DNA from: Myxococcus hansupus
Lineage (GTDB): Bacteria > Myxococcota > Myxococcia > Myxococcales > Myxococcaceae
Direction: 5' to 3'
NCBI RefSeq assembly: GCF_000280925.3
Contig: NZ_CP012109.1
Location: forward strand, 4,670,501-4,734,500
DNA: 64,000 nucleotides
Shown here: one piece after another, positions 1-8,983 of the stretch
Layout: each line of letters starts with the position of its first letter
Position numbering within the stretch: position 1 is the first letter of the stretch
Notes under the pieces: model-generated
Databases searched by the model: none
Told to the model about the DNA's origin: nothing
The model's input: only the letters and a program-made list of their open reading frames with translations
Program-made: the position numbers and the translations under genes

Positions 1-173
1 ACCGTGGTGTCGAGCGTGTCGACGCAGGTCACCTCCCGCCGAGTCAGCGCGGACTGCTCGGACAGCAACCCCAGCTCTCCGCCGAAGACCGCCCAGCGGA
101 TGCGCGCCACGTCATCGAGCTCCCGCTGGGTGGATGCGACACGCCAGCTCCAGCGCAAGTGCCTGCACGTCAT
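1..173 (-). CDS. N-terminal part of a GNAT/autoinducer-synthase-like acyltransferase (cut by window edge)
   Basis: Fifty-seven codons are visible before the gene leaves the window on the left. The ATG at 173-171 has a good AGGAG ribosome site seven bases upstream, so the start is well supported. The visible protein has the run ARIRWAVFGGELGLL followed by a CVDTLDTT segment. This is the pattern at the start of the acyltransferase fold shared by GNAT enzymes and acyl-homoserine-lactone synthases: a helix carrying R-x-x-V-F, then the first strand with an acidic D-x-x-D. Substrate and full length cannot be judged. Family membership is inferred from a short stretch and is moderately sure; that this is a real gene is likely. 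Confidence 0.6.
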   Translation of the reverse strand, partial: MTCRHLRWSWRVASTQRELDDVARIRWAVFGGELGLLSEQSALTRREVTCVDTLDTT

Positions 174-994
174 GAGTACTCTCCTGGTAGCGAAGCGGCC
201 CCATGTCTCGCCGCCCTCACACGTTCTTTCGTCGCAGGAGGCTCGAGTTCGAATGAGGCCTCGACATGTGACGAGGAGGACTCCGAGGACTTGCTGAGGG
301 TGGAGTTCATCCTCGGCCGAGGAAAACGTGGGCAGTTGGATTGCCGCTCAGGCACGTCAGCACGCCCCCTGCGGAGGGAACTCGGCCATTTCACTGCTTC
401 CGCAGGGCGAGGACGGACTGGTGTCTCCGGTCACCAGTTGCTGTCCCGAAGCACCAGGCGAAGTCGCGTGGGCGCAGCCTCGGCGCGGCGCACCTCCGAG
501 AAAATCCAACCACTTGGGATTGGAGCAGAAGCTGGCACAGCCCATGCTCTTTGGGAGAAGCAGAAGTCACCGAGGGCCGGACAAACTCCCGTCCTTCCAT
601 CCAAATCCCGCAGATTCATTCTCTGACCTCGTACCGCTTCTAGCGACGCGGCATCCCCTGGACCCGGAATGACACCGGGTCCAGGGCGTCCTCGCTTCAG
701 GGGCTCGGTGCCGCCGTCGTGGGCTGGGTTTGGGGCTTCACCGCGGGCCCCCTCCAGCAGGTGGTAGCGGCGCACGGGCCGGTCGCCCCTGTTGCGATGG
801 ATGTCACCGTGGCGCTCATGACGCGGGCACGACGCTTGTCATCTCGGCCCTGCTCTCCGCCCGGCACTTTCGCCATGCATCTTCAGCCTCCCCGTGGAGA
901 ACCTGAAGCGGGGTTGGAACTCGAAGTACCAGCCCCGTATCGGCACTTCAGCGGACATTGCACGTCGGTCTCGCCGTGAGCGCGGCCCCCCGGG
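174..994. other. 821-base stretch with no gene recognised
   Basis: No open frame here resembles a known family or has a convincing start. It contains one perfect stem-loop (658-684). Just left of the next gene, on the plus strand at about 876-955, is a protein-like fragment including FSLPVENLKRGWNSKYQPRI. It has no supported start and runs into the neighbouring antisense gene, so it could be the remnant of a lost gene. Confidence 0.4.
658..684. terminator. Stem-loop, 10-bp perfect stem
   Basis: CTGGACCCGG at 658-667 pairs perfectly with CCGGGTCCAG at 675-684 around a 7-base loop. There is no T-run, as is usual in GC-rich genomes. It lies downstream of the leftward gene that ends at 995 and may end its transcript, though the distance is long. 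Confidence 0.4.
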
Positions 995-1714
995 TCAACC
1001 GCGCTGGCTACCGTCAACGTCGTCGGGGTCCGCATGGACGCTCGCGCCACCCATTCCGACGCCTCCAGCGCCGGCACCTCCTTCGCCGCCCGCACCACCA
1101 CCGCCTCGACCACCGCCTTTGTCTCCGCCCTTCCCTCCTCCGCCGGCGCTGGGGCGCAAGGGGCCCTGGTCGGGAATCGCGAGCCCTTGGGGAATGGGCT
1201 CGAGGTCGAGCGCCTTTCGAATGAAATCGCGCAGCGACACGACCAGCCGCGCGGTGCCCACCTTGCGCCCGGCGACCATGTCCGCGGCAGCCTCGGCGGC
1301 GAGCCGCACCTGGTCCTCGGTGCCGAGCAGCATCACATCCGACAGCGCCGCCTCGACCGCATCGCGCGTGCGCCGACGGCGTTCGAGCGCCGGATGGTCG
1401 AGCGGCGACGCGAGCACGAGGCCCGGGTCGGGCTCTTGAGTGAGGGGCTCGCCGGCCGCGAGCCGACGACGCAGGTCGCCCAGGTGGGTCGGGTCCACGA
1501 CCAGCTCCCCGGTGAACGAGCCGCCGAGCGTCTTGTAGGCGGAGATCAGCGTCTTCAGCCGCTCGTTGATCTGACGGTTCTCACGTTCGCGCCGGCGCTG
1601 CACGGTCTGCATCACCAGCAGGCGGATGCTGACGACGACCATGGACACCAGCACGAGGCTGGTCAGCGTCGCCAAGAGGCCACGCCAGGAAGTGAAGTCG
1701 AGAGCGCTCATCAT
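995..1714 (-). CDS. Hypothetical membrane-anchored protein with glycine-rich tail
   Basis: The protein has 239 residues. A single hydrophobic segment at about residues 12-36 is followed at once by a basic stretch (QRRRERENR), which suggests an N-in signal anchor with the rest in the cytoplasm or a short cytoplasmic hinge. Residues 45-185 are mostly helical and charged. The last 45 residues are almost only Gly with a few Ala, Lys and Arg, ending in a DPDDVDGS segment. I recognise no family. Two adjacent ATG codons begin the frame and no clear ribosome site precedes them. The next leftward gene starts upstream of it (ends at 1754), 39 bases away, so they may share a transcript. Confidence 0.75.
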   Translation of the reverse strand: MMSALDFTSWRGLLATLTSLVLVSMVVVSIRLLVMQTVQRRRERENRQINERLKTLISAYKTLGGSFTGELVVDPTHLGDLRRRLAAGEPLTQEPDPGLVLASPLDHPALERRRRTRDAVEAALSDVMLLGTEDQVRLAAEAAADMVAGRKVGTARLVVSLRDFIRKALDLEPIPQGLAIPDQGPLRPSAGGGGKGGDKGGGRGGGGAGGEGGAGAGGVGMGGASVHADPDDVDGSQRG

Positions 1715-1753
1715 CGACGCGACGATAGCGCGTCCTTCTCGATGCGCCCTGCG

Positions 1754-2998
1754 TTAGTGCCAGGTGCCCACGCCGAAGCCCCAGGCGAAGTAGAGGCGCG
1801 ACACATCCGCGAAGCCGCTGATGCGCCACGAGGTGTCAGGCGACATCAGGCCGAAGACGGACCACTGGAACAGCCGCACCTCCGCGCTGGCGGTACCATG
1901 CAAGCGTGGCCCGACGGTGTCGAAGCGGCTCGGCTCCAGGTAGCTGCCCGCGCGCAGTTGCAGCCGGTTCTCGATGGGCTCCAGCTCAACTCCGATGCGA
2001 GGTGAAATCGAGAGACGCCGCCCCGAGCGCTCCAGCCGCTGCGACAGGAACGAATCGAAGCCAATGGCATTCGACACCGCGCCGCTGAGCAGCACCGAAC
2101 CGGTCAGCAGCAACTTCGAGCGCGGCAGCTCCTTGAAGCGTTCCGCGCGGTCCGGGCCCCACGGAATCTGGAGGGGGCGGGCGCCGAACTGCCACGCGAC
2201 GCCCGCTTCAATCTCCCAGGGGAGCCGGACGGAGGCAGGCAGGTAGAGACCGGCGACCATCACGTTACCGGCATCATCCGCGGTGGCTGGCCCACCTGGC
2301 GTGAGGCTTCCCTTGACGGGCGCTCGGAGGGACAGCGCGGCGCGCAGCGGCAGGTGCATGGGCGTCCAGATTGCCCCCGCCTCCAGGTTGGTGCCCAGCA
2401 TGTCGGCGAGCGCGTTGCTCACGTCCTGGGCGGTGTTGATGTTCAGGGCGACCGTGCGCAGCCCCACGCCCACCACCAGCTCTTCCTCGAAGAAGTTACG
2501 AGCGAGCTGAAGCTGGAAGCGGGTCATGCCCAGGTTGAGAATCTGTCCGTTCACGTCTTGGCCCAGGACGTAGCTCTGCACCGACGCGACGGCGCCCAGC
2601 CCCCAGGGGCCCCACTGGATGAGTCCCCCCAATTGGGCGAAGACGAATTCGTCCTTGGCGAAGCCCACCGAGCCGTTGTTGTCGAAGTCGGTGTCACGCA
2701 GCGAGCTGGGAAAGGTGAAGGCCAGCGACACGTCGTAGTCCACGTGCTTCGACGAATAGAGCGAACGAACTGCTGGAGCGGCGGTGTTGACGCTGAGGCC
2801 CTCCACGCCCTCGGCGATGGGCGCATAGGCGCCGGCCAGGCCCGTCACCCGCACCGGCGCCAGCACCGGGCCTTGGTACACGTCGATGGCGTAGTTCGAA
2901 CCGGTCAGCGGCGGGTTGTCCGCGAGCGCGCCCCCACTGGAGGCCAGCACGGCCACGGTGACGAACCAGACGAGGGAAGACGCGCGAGGAGGGAGCAT
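1754..2998 (-). CDS. Predicted outer-membrane beta-barrel protein
   Basis: I chose the ATG at 2998 because it gives a normal signal peptide (basic MLPPR, hydrophobic LVWFVTVAVLASS, cut after GGALA); a second ATG at 3025 would add nine residues. The mature part, about 390 residues, alternates polar and hydrophobic residues in strands such as YDVSLAFTF, LVVGVGLRTVALNI and LQLRAGSYLEP. It ends with aromatic residues (YFAWGFGVGTWH), as expected for the last strand of a barrel that BamA inserts. Near the N-terminus the pattern VTGLAGAYAPIAEGVEGLSVN is like the start of FadL/PorV-type proteins (A-G-A-Y/F-x-A-x-A-D). Transport of a hydrophobic or secreted substrate is a reasonable inference, not shown. 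Confidence 0.75.
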   Translation of the reverse strand: MLPPRASSLVWFVTVAVLASSGGALADNPPLTGSNYAIDVYQGPVLAPVRVTGLAGAYAPIAEGVEGLSVNTAAPAVRSLYSSKHVDYDVSLAFTFPSSLRDTDFDNNGSVGFAKDEFVFAQLGGLIQWGPWGLGAVASVQSYVLGQDVNGQILNLGMTRFQLQLARNFFEEELVVGVGLRTVALNINTAQDVSNALADMLGTNLEAGAIWTPMHLPLRAALSLRAPVKGSLTPGGPATADDAGNVMVAGLYLPASVRLPWEIEAGVAWQFGARPLQIPWGPDRAERFKELPRSKLLLTGSVLLSGAVSNAIGFDSFLSQRLERSGRRLSISPRIGVELEPIENRLQLRAGSYLEPSRFDTVGPRLHGTASAEVRLFQWSVFGLMSPDTSWRISGFADVSRLYFAWGFGVGTWH

Positions 2999-3285
2999 GG
3001 CCGTACAAGTCCCGTGAGGATACATGGCCAAGGGTGCTTGTTCGCCGCGCGGTGGCGCACTTTGGCGGCACCTGTCCGAAAGTGGCGCCGGGTCGAGCGG
3101 AGGGGTGGTGAGCCGCACCCCGAGCCTTGGGGTACGGCGTGCTGAAGCCCGGGACTCCGTCACGCGCCCATCACGCCGCGTCGATATCTTCCACACGTTG
3201 TCGCGGGAACAAGCATCTGTGTTTGTGAAAGGCCCACGGCACCAGGGCGGACATGACGTTCGAACACCCAATTCCAGGAGCAAGA

Positions 3286-3918
3286 ATGTTTTTCAAGCAA
3301 GTGACTGCTGCAGGCGCGGTGCTGCTGTTCACGGCCTGTGGCCCAGAGGCGTCCACGGGCCCCGCCGTGGTGGAGCTGGATTCGCAAACACAGAGCGGCC
3401 CCTGCGAGGGCTGCGATCCGCTGGGCGACAGTGCGGAGAGTCTCGTCAACGGGATCTTCTGGCCCATTCCCACCTACACCGGGCCGTATATCTTGTTTTA
3501 CGAGGACAATTTTTGCACCGGCGACAGCTTCGCCGCGGCCGTGACTCCCGACCCTCTCGTGGCGCCAAGCAATCCCATCCTCATCCCGGACGAGTCCTCC
3601 CACCGGATTGGCCTTGCGGGATGGAAGAACGACGAGGCTCGCTCGATGAAGCTCATCCGGTGGCCAGCCGGCGTGCGCGTTCGCGTCTGCGACAGCCCCA
3701 GTTGCGCGACCAACGACGACTGGACGGACTATCGCTTCAAGGTATACACGCCCGAGCAGTGCATCCACACGTTCGAGCCGCTCCCGCCCTATTATGACCC
3801 GGAGTATGGCTGGGTGACGACCACCCAACACCTCAGCCCCTTCCGAGACACGTATTGGCATTACGTCAACGGCCTTGACGGCAAGGTGTCCAAGATTCTT
3901 ATCGAATCGAATCCGTAG
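3286..3918 (+). CDS. Secreted lipoprotein, possibly of beta/gamma-crystallin type
   Basis: The start at 3286 is preceded by AGGAG six bases upstream and gives a lipoprotein signal, MFFKQVTAAGAVLLFTAC, with the lipid-modified Cys at residue 18. The mature protein of about 190 residues has several Cys pairs. It contains YILFYEDNFCTGDSFAA, then KNDEARSMKLIRWPAGVRV, then VRVCDSPSC. That order (Y-x-D-x-N-F-x-G, then N-D-x-x-x-S-x-K, then a closing strand) is how a Greek-key beta/gamma-crystallin motif usually reads. Myxobacteria are known for a crystallin-type spore coat protein (protein S), but this one is lipidated and not obviously close to it. The fold is an inference; the lipoprotein call is firm. 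Confidence 0.8.
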   Translation: MFFKQVTAAGAVLLFTACGPEASTGPAVVELDSQTQSGPCEGCDPLGDSAESLVNGIFWPIPTYTGPYILFYEDNFCTGDSFAAAVTPDPLVAPSNPILIPDESSHRIGLAGWKNDEARSMKLIRWPAGVRVRVCDSPSCATNDDWTDYRFKVYTPEQCIHTFEPLPPYYDPEYGWVTTTQHLSPFRDTYWHYVNGLDGKVSKILIESNP

Positions 3919-3967
3919 GCCGCCTGATGGCGCTGCACCGGCACTGCGGGAGCGCCTTGAGAACACG

Positions 3968-3989
3968 TGGGGCCCCGATCGGGGCCCCA
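3968..3989. terminator. Bidirectional terminator between convergent genes
   Basis: TGGGGCCCC and GGGGCCCCA flank a GATC loop, and the whole 22-base element is a perfect palindrome. It sits between the rightward lipoprotein gene ending at 3918 and the leftward hflX ending at 3997, so it can serve both. Confidence 0.7.
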
Positions 3990-3996
3990 AAGAAGG

Positions 3997-5424
3997 CTAC
4001 TCCTGAAACAACTGGGTGAGCTTCGCGATGGCGCCCGGAAGCCCCCGCACGCGCAGCCGGCTGCCGCTCTCGTCGTACGCCTGGGACACCACCGTGGTGT
4101 GCTCGTACACCTCCCGGATGTGCCCTTGCCGGGCGTAGGGAATCACCAGGTCGGCCTCCACCATCGAAGCCTCGAAGAAGGCGATGATGTTCTTGCGCAG
4201 CATCGCCACGTCGTCCGGCAGGTGCGCGGAGAGCATCAAGGCATCCGGGTGACTCGCGAGCAGCGCTTCCTTCTCCGCGGCGTCCAGCCGGTCCGCCTTG
4301 TTGAAGAGCAGCTTGCTGGGGACGGCGTCCGCGCCGATGTCCCGGAGCACTGTGCGGGTCACCTCGAGCTGCGCGGCCCACGTGGGGTCCGACGAATCCA
4401 CCACGTACAACAGCAGTGACGCCTCCAGGGCCTCGTCCAGCGTGGAGCGGAAGGACGCGACCAGGTCGTGCGGCAGCTTCTGGATGAAGCCCACCGTGTC
4501 GGAGACCAGGATGCGCGGACGGGTCTCCGGCTGCATCGCGCGGACCGTGGTGTCGAGCGTGGCGAAGAGCTGGTCCGCGACCAGCACCGTGCTGCCCGTC
4601 AACGCATGCATCAACGAGGACTTGCCCGCGTTCGTGTAGCCCACCAGCGCCACCCGCAGCAGGTCCCTTCGCGCGTAGCGGCGGTGGTCCTGGTCCTTCT
4701 GGATGGCCGCCAGTCCCTCGCGCAGCTCCGCCAGCCGGTCACGAATCTTGCGGCGGTCCAGTTCCAGCGCGGAGTCACCCGAGCCACGCCCCTGCTGCCG
4801 CTCGCGGCCTCCCGTGGATTCGCGCAGTCGGGGGGCCAGGTAGTTGAGCCGGGCGATCTCCACCTGCATCCGCGCTTCGTGGCTCTTCGCGTGCCGGTGG
4901 AAGATGTCGACAATCACGCCCGCGCGGTCCAGCACCATCGCGCGGGTGGCCTTCTCCAGGTTGCGAAGCTGGCCAGGCGACAGCTCGTGGTCCACGACCA
5001 CCACGGTGGGCCGAGGCCCCGCCGTGACATCGTCTTCTTCCGAAGGCGCGGACAGCAACGCCTCCTCCGACTCCCCGTCTTCGGCCTCCTCTTCGTCGGC
5101 CTCGACCTCGGAGTCGGCCTCCGTGTCGGCGGCGGCCTCCCACTTCTCACGGGCCTTCGACATCCGGTCGCTCGCGCCGGAGGTAATCACGCCCGGGCCC
5201 CCCGTGAGGGCCGCCAGCTCCTTGAGCTTGCCTGTCCCCAGCACGGTACCCGTGGCCAGCCGCGTCCGCTTCTGGGACACGGTCGCCACCGTGTCATACC
5301 CCAGCGTGTGCACCAGCCGGCGCAGCTCCGCGAAGTCCGCGGCGTGCTCGACGTCGGAGACGCCCGGAAGCTGGACACCGACGAGGACGGCACGCAGACG
5401 CTCAGGGAGGGTGGATATCGCCAT
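3997..5424 (-). CDS. hflX: GTPase HflX
   Basis: HflX is a ribosome-associated GTPase that splits stalled 70S ribosomes under stress. The protein has 475 residues from the ATG at 5424. It has the HflX N-terminal domain (LPGVSDVEHAADFAELRRL; the RLATGTVLGTGKLKEL segment is typical). A coiled arginine-rich linker and a G domain follow: P-loop GYTNAGKSS near residue 263, switch II DTVGF, and NKAD near residue 375. The family's usual length is about 430. The surplus is an acidic insert of about 50 residues, rich in Glu and Asp, at roughly residues 90-140, just before the conserved VVVVDHELSPGQLRNLE. It is divergent from the helicase gene, with 174 bases between the two starts. Confidence 0.95.
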   Translation of the reverse strand: MAISTLPERLRAVLVGVQLPGVSDVEHAADFAELRRLVHTLGYDTVATVSQKRTRLATGTVLGTGKLKELAALTGGPGVITSGASDRMSKAREKWEAAADTEADSEVEADEEEAEDGESEEALLSAPSEEDDVTAGPRPTVVVVDHELSPGQLRNLEKATRAMVLDRAGVIVDIFHRHAKSHEARMQVEIARLNYLAPRLRESTGGRERQQGRGSGDSALELDRRKIRDRLAELREGLAAIQKDQDHRRYARRDLLRVALVGYTNAGKSSLMHALTGSTVLVADQLFATLDTTVRAMQPETRPRILVSDTVGFIQKLPHDLVASFRSTLDEALEASLLLYVVDSSDPTWAAQLEVTRTVLRDIGADAVPSKLLFNKADRLDAAEKEALLASHPDALMLSAHLPDDVAMLRKNIIAFFEASMVEADLVIPYARQGHIREVYEHTTVVSQAYDESGSRLRVRGLPGAIAKLTQLFQE

Positions 5425-5598
5425 GCGCACGCTCGTAGCACGTCGGGCCGTCCCGTGACGGGGCGAGTCCACGTCCCCGGCCCCCTTCCCGGTCCAGGCG
5501 ACACCTTGCCCGGATGGGGAGGGGGCAGGAATGCCGGAGGCGGACCTCCCAGGCAGGGTAGACTCCCGCGCCCTCGCGCCACCCAAGGCTCCCATCCC

Positions 5599-6870
5599 AT
5601 GACATTTGCTTCGCTCGGCCTATCGGACGCGCTCACCCGCGCAGTGGCTGGACTCGGATACGACGAACCCACGCCCGTGCAGCGCGCGACCATCCCCGTG
5701 GTCCTGCGAGGTGGCGATGTCTGGGCTTCGGCGAAGACGGGCTCGGGGAAGACTGCCGCCTTCCTGCTGCCCATCCTGGAAGCCCTGCGGGCACGTCCCG
5801 GCGGGTCGGTCCGGCCGGTGCGGGCCTTCATCCTGGTTCCCACGCGGGAGCTCGCCGCGCAGATCGTCGATTCCATCCAGCGGTATGGCCAACATCTGAC
5901 GAAGCCGTTGAAGACCTGCCTCGCGGTCGGTGGCGTCTCCGCCAACCCCCAGATGATGGCGCTGCGAGGCGGCGCGGACGTCGTCGTGGCCACGCCCGGC
6001 CGCGCGCTGGACCTGGTGAATCAGAACGCGCTCCGGCTGGACGAGGTGGAGACGCTGGTGCTCGACGAGGCCGACCGGCTGTTCTCGTTGGGCTTCGCCG
6101 ATGAGCTCAACAGCCTGCTGGCGCTGCTGCCCGAGCGCCGGCAGAACCTGTTGTTCTCCGCCACCTTCCCGCCCGCGGTGAGGAAGTTCGCGGAGCAACT
6201 GCTGCACGAGCCCACGCGCATCGACGTCGATGACGGGGAGCTGCCCTCGACAGAGTTCATCCTCCAGCGGGCCCTCCGGGTGGATGTTCCCCGGCGCACG
6301 ATGCTGCTGCGGCACCTGCTGGAAACCCATGCGTGGAGCCATGTGCTCACGTTCGTGGCCAGCCGCTACACGGCGGACCATGTCGCGATGAAGCTGAACC
6401 GCGCCGGCATCGCCGCGACGTCCCTGCACGGAGAACTCAGCCAGGGGGCGCGCACGCAGGCGCTCGCGGACTTCAAGGCGAAGCGCGTGCGCGTGCTCGT
6501 GGCCACGGATGTCGCCGCTCGCGGCCTGGACATCGCGCAGCTCCCAGCGGTCGTGAACTACGACCTGCCCCGCTCCACCGTGGACTACGTGCATCGCATT
6601 GGCCGCACCGGGCGCGCGGGCGACACGGGCGTGGCCATCAGCTTCGTCAGCGCGAACACCGAAGCCCACTTCCGGCTCATCGAGAAACGCCACCAGCTCG
6701 ACATCCCGCGCGAACAGGTGCCGGGCTTCGAGCCGACAGAAGAGGCCGCCACGGCCCCGCCGCCCCTGGATCCGAACGGCGGAGTGAAGGGCCGGCGCAA
6801 GAGCAAGAAGGACAAGCTGCGCGAAGCCGCTGCTGCCGCCGCCACGCAGCCTCCAAAGCGAAAGCCGTAG
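5599..6870 (+). CDS. rhlE: DEAD-box RNA helicase, RhlE type
   Basis: This is an ATP-dependent RNA helicase of 423 residues, probably acting in ribosome assembly or RNA turnover. All core motifs are present in order: Q motif (GYDEPTPVQ), Walker A variant AKTGSGKT near residue 45, PTRELA, TPGR, DEAD near residue 156, SAT near 187, and HRIGRTGRAG near 332. The C-terminal tail is short and basic (KGRRKSKKDKLREAAAAAA), typical of RhlE and suited to RNA binding. I took the ATG at 5599 because it begins the Q-motif domain (MTFASLGLSDAL); open frame continues upstream only as antisense of hflX. The exact helicase subfamily is less sure than the function. Confidence 0.92.
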   Translation: MTFASLGLSDALTRAVAGLGYDEPTPVQRATIPVVLRGGDVWASAKTGSGKTAAFLLPILEALRARPGGSVRPVRAFILVPTRELAAQIVDSIQRYGQHLTKPLKTCLAVGGVSANPQMMALRGGADVVVATPGRALDLVNQNALRLDEVETLVLDEADRLFSLGFADELNSLLALLPERRQNLLFSATFPPAVRKFAEQLLHEPTRIDVDDGELPSTEFILQRALRVDVPRRTMLLRHLLETHAWSHVLTFVASRYTADHVAMKLNRAGIAATSLHGELSQGARTQALADFKAKRVRVLVATDVAARGLDIAQLPAVVNYDLPRSTVDYVHRIGRTGRAGDTGVAISFVSANTEAHFRLIEKRHQLDIPREQVPGFEPTEEAATAPPPLDPNGGVKGRRKSKKDKLREAAAAAATQPPKRKP

Positions 6871-7025
6871 CGACCGTCAACGAAGCGGCCCCCTGCCCTC
6901 CCTGGGCGCGCGCGTCGCCTGAACGAAATACCGACGAGGGCGCAGTCACCGGAGGGCGAAGCCAGTAGCGTGTCCGGAGTCCCACGAGGCCCCGGCCCCG
7001 TGGACCTGGACTGGAGGACCACCCC

Positions 7026-7934
7026 GTGCGTCGAGATGTCGCCGTGCTGCTGGAGAACGCCCCGCCGCGGCGCCGGGCCTTGTCAGAGGCGGCGTTCGTG
7101 TTCCTCGCCGTCCTCGGGCCCTCGGCGGCGGGCCACGCGGGTCGAGTCGTCCTGGCTGTATTCGCGGCCGCGCTGCTCGCCTGGGGACTCGCCCTGCTGC
7201 GCCCCTGGGAGGCGTCGCGCGCGGGTGCCTGGCTGGGCGTCCTGGGGCTCCTGGTGGCGCTGGGCGGCACAGGCGCGGGCGCATGGGTCGCCACCGCGGC
7301 GGAGCAGGAGAAGGGCTTCTCCCTGTCCATGGCCCCCCTGTGCCTCCGCGCCCTGGGGATGATTCTGCTGGTGGCGGTGCTGCTGTGGCGCGACGACCAA
7401 GGACCCGCGCAGGTAGGACTGGTGCGCGAGGGCTGGGCGAAGGAGCTGCTGCTCGGCGTGCCGGTGCTCGTCGCCACCTACGCGGTGCACATCGCCGCGT
7501 CGGTGCCCCTGGCAGCCGTCGCCGTGGCGTTGAAGCTGGCCGACAAGGAGCTGCTGGCGCGCAAGAGCGTGGCCACCGCGCTCCTGGACACCGGTCTGGG
7601 GGTGGCCGCCTTCGCGGCCATCATGGTGGTGGTGACAGGCTTCGAGGAGTTCGTCTTCCGAGGCTTCCTCGTGCCCCGCCTGCGCGTGGTGCTGGGCCGC
7701 TGGGTGCCCGCGGTGCTGGTCGCGGCCGTGCTGTTCGCCGTGGGCCACTTCTACGAAGGCACGCTCGCCGTCTTCCAGACTTTCGTCATGGGGGCCTGGT
7801 TCGGGTTCGTCTTCTGGTTCCGAGGGCGCCTGCTGCCGCTCGTCGTCGCGCACGCGGCCTTCAACACCATCAGCTTCACGCTGGTGATGTACCTGTCGAA
7901 GTCAGGCTTCCTGGACAAGCAGCCGCCGCTTTGA
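7026..7934 (+). CDS. CPBP family intramembrane glutamic endopeptidase
   Basis: This polytopic membrane protein of 302 residues starts with GTG, with GGAGG eight bases before it. It has about eight hydrophobic segments. The abortive-infection/CAAX-protease signature is complete: FEEFVFRGF (the E-E-x-x-x-R motif), FAVGHFYEG (F-x-x-x-H), and HAAFNTISF (H-x-x-x-N). These are the residues of the Rce1-type active site inside the membrane. In bacteria such proteins act in protein processing, bacteriocin self-protection or unknown roles; the neighbours give no clue to the substrate. It probably starts a short transcript with the downstream pseudouridine synthase gene, 56 bases on. Confidence 0.9.
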   Translation: MRRDVAVLLENAPPRRRALSEAAFVFLAVLGPSAAGHAGRVVLAVFAAALLAWGLALLRPWEASRAGAWLGVLGLLVALGGTGAGAWVATAAEQEKGFSLSMAPLCLRALGMILLVAVLLWRDDQGPAQVGLVREGWAKELLLGVPVLVATYAVHIAASVPLAAVAVALKLADKELLARKSVATALLDTGLGVAAFAAIMVVVTGFEEFVFRGFLVPRLRVVLGRWVPAVLVAAVLFAVGHFYEGTLAVFQTFVMGAWFGFVFWFRGRLLPLVVAHAAFNTISFTLVMYLSKSGFLDKQPPL

Positions 7935-7990
7935 CGGCGAGCCAGCCGGAGTGCCTCCCATCGCGAGCCCACGAGGTGTAGGGTGCGCGA

Positions 7991-8896
7991 GTGCGGCTCA
8001 ACGACGGCTATGTGTATCGCGAGAAGCTCGGAAGCCGACCGGGCAGCAGCGCGCTCGCTCACATGACGGACAAGTATCGTCACTCCTCGGAGGAGGAGTG
8101 GCGGGTACGCTTCGCCCGAGGCGAGGTGCGACTCGACGACGTCACCGCCGACGGCTCGGAGCCGCTGAGGCCGGGGCAGTGGCTGTGCTGGCACCGCCCC
8201 CCGTGGGAAGAGGCGGACACGCCGCAGTCTTTCGAGCGCGTGTACGAGGACGCGGAGTTGGTCGTCGTGGTGAAGCCGAGCGGGCTGCCAACCCTCCCCT
8301 CGGGCGGATTCCTGAAGAACACCCTGCTCTCGTTCGTCCAGGAGCGATGGCCCGAGGCGGTCCCCATGCACCGGCTGGGACGCGCGACGTCGGGGCTCGT
8401 GCTCTTCACCCGCACCCGCGACGCGGCCGCGCGCCTGGCGAGTGATTGGCGCGAGGGCCGCGTGCACAAGCGCTACCGCGCGCTCTCCCAGGGACTTGCG
8501 GCCCAGGAGACCTACGACATCCGCGCGCCCATCGGATTGGTGCCCCATCCGCGGCTGGGCGAAGTCCATGGCGCCACTGCGAGGGGAAAGCCCTCACACA
8601 GCACGGCCCGGGTGTTGGAGCGGCGCAGCGAGCACACCCTCTTCGAGGTGGACATCCACACCGGGCGCTCGGAGCAGATCCGCATCCACCTCGCCTTCAT
8701 CGGCCACCCGCTCGTGGGGGACCCGCTCTTCGCCGTGGGCGGCCTGCCGCTGGCGGAGGACCCTGGCCTGCCTGGAGACGGCGGCTATCTGCTGCACGCG
8801 GAGTCGCTCACCTTCGTGCACCCACGCTCGGGCGAACAGGTGCAGCTTCAGGCACCGCCCCCGCTCGAGCTCCGCAGCCAGGACTCCCGACGGTAG
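7991..8896 (+). CDS. RluA-family RNA pseudouridine synthase with altered active-site motif
   Basis: The protein has 301 residues from a GTG start. An S4-like N-terminal part ([14 protein letters not shown], residues 40-60) is followed by the RluA catalytic domain: [16 protein letters not shown], then [46 protein letters not shown] and [10 protein letters not shown]. The family normally reads H-R-L-D-x-x-T-S-G, where the Asp attacks the uridine ring; here that position is Gly. Every other hallmark is intact, including the R-x-H-Q-I-R-like RSEQIRIH strand. I recall HRLGR-x-TSG in some plant-type and bacterial members, so this may be a real subfamily and not a dead enzyme. The RNA target is unknown. 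Confidence 0.85.
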   Translation: MRLNDGYVYREKLGSRPGSSALAHMTDKYRHSSEEEWRVRFARGEVRLDDVTADGSEPLRPGQWLCWHRPPWEEADTPQSFERVYEDAELVVVVKPSGLPTLPSGGFLKNTLLSFVQERWPEAVPMHRLGRATSGLVLFTRTRDAAARLASDWREGRVHKRYRALSQGLAAQETYDIRAPIGLVPHPRLGEVHGATARGKPSHSTARVLERRSEHTLFEVDIHTGRSEQIRIHLAFIGHPLVGDPLFAVGGLPLAEDPGLPGDGGYLLHAESLTFVHPRSGEQVQLQAPPPLELRSQDSRR

Positions 8897-8983
8897 CGCC
8901 CGGACGCATCGCTCGAGCCACGCGAACGCGCCCCCCATGCGTCTTCCACGGAGACTGCGAGAGCTTGGGCCCTGCCCGGACGC

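Noticed and set aside
4468..5598. Long N-terminal extension of the helicase frame
   Set aside because: It is the antisense of hflX; the helicase begins at the ATG at 5599 just before its Q motif.
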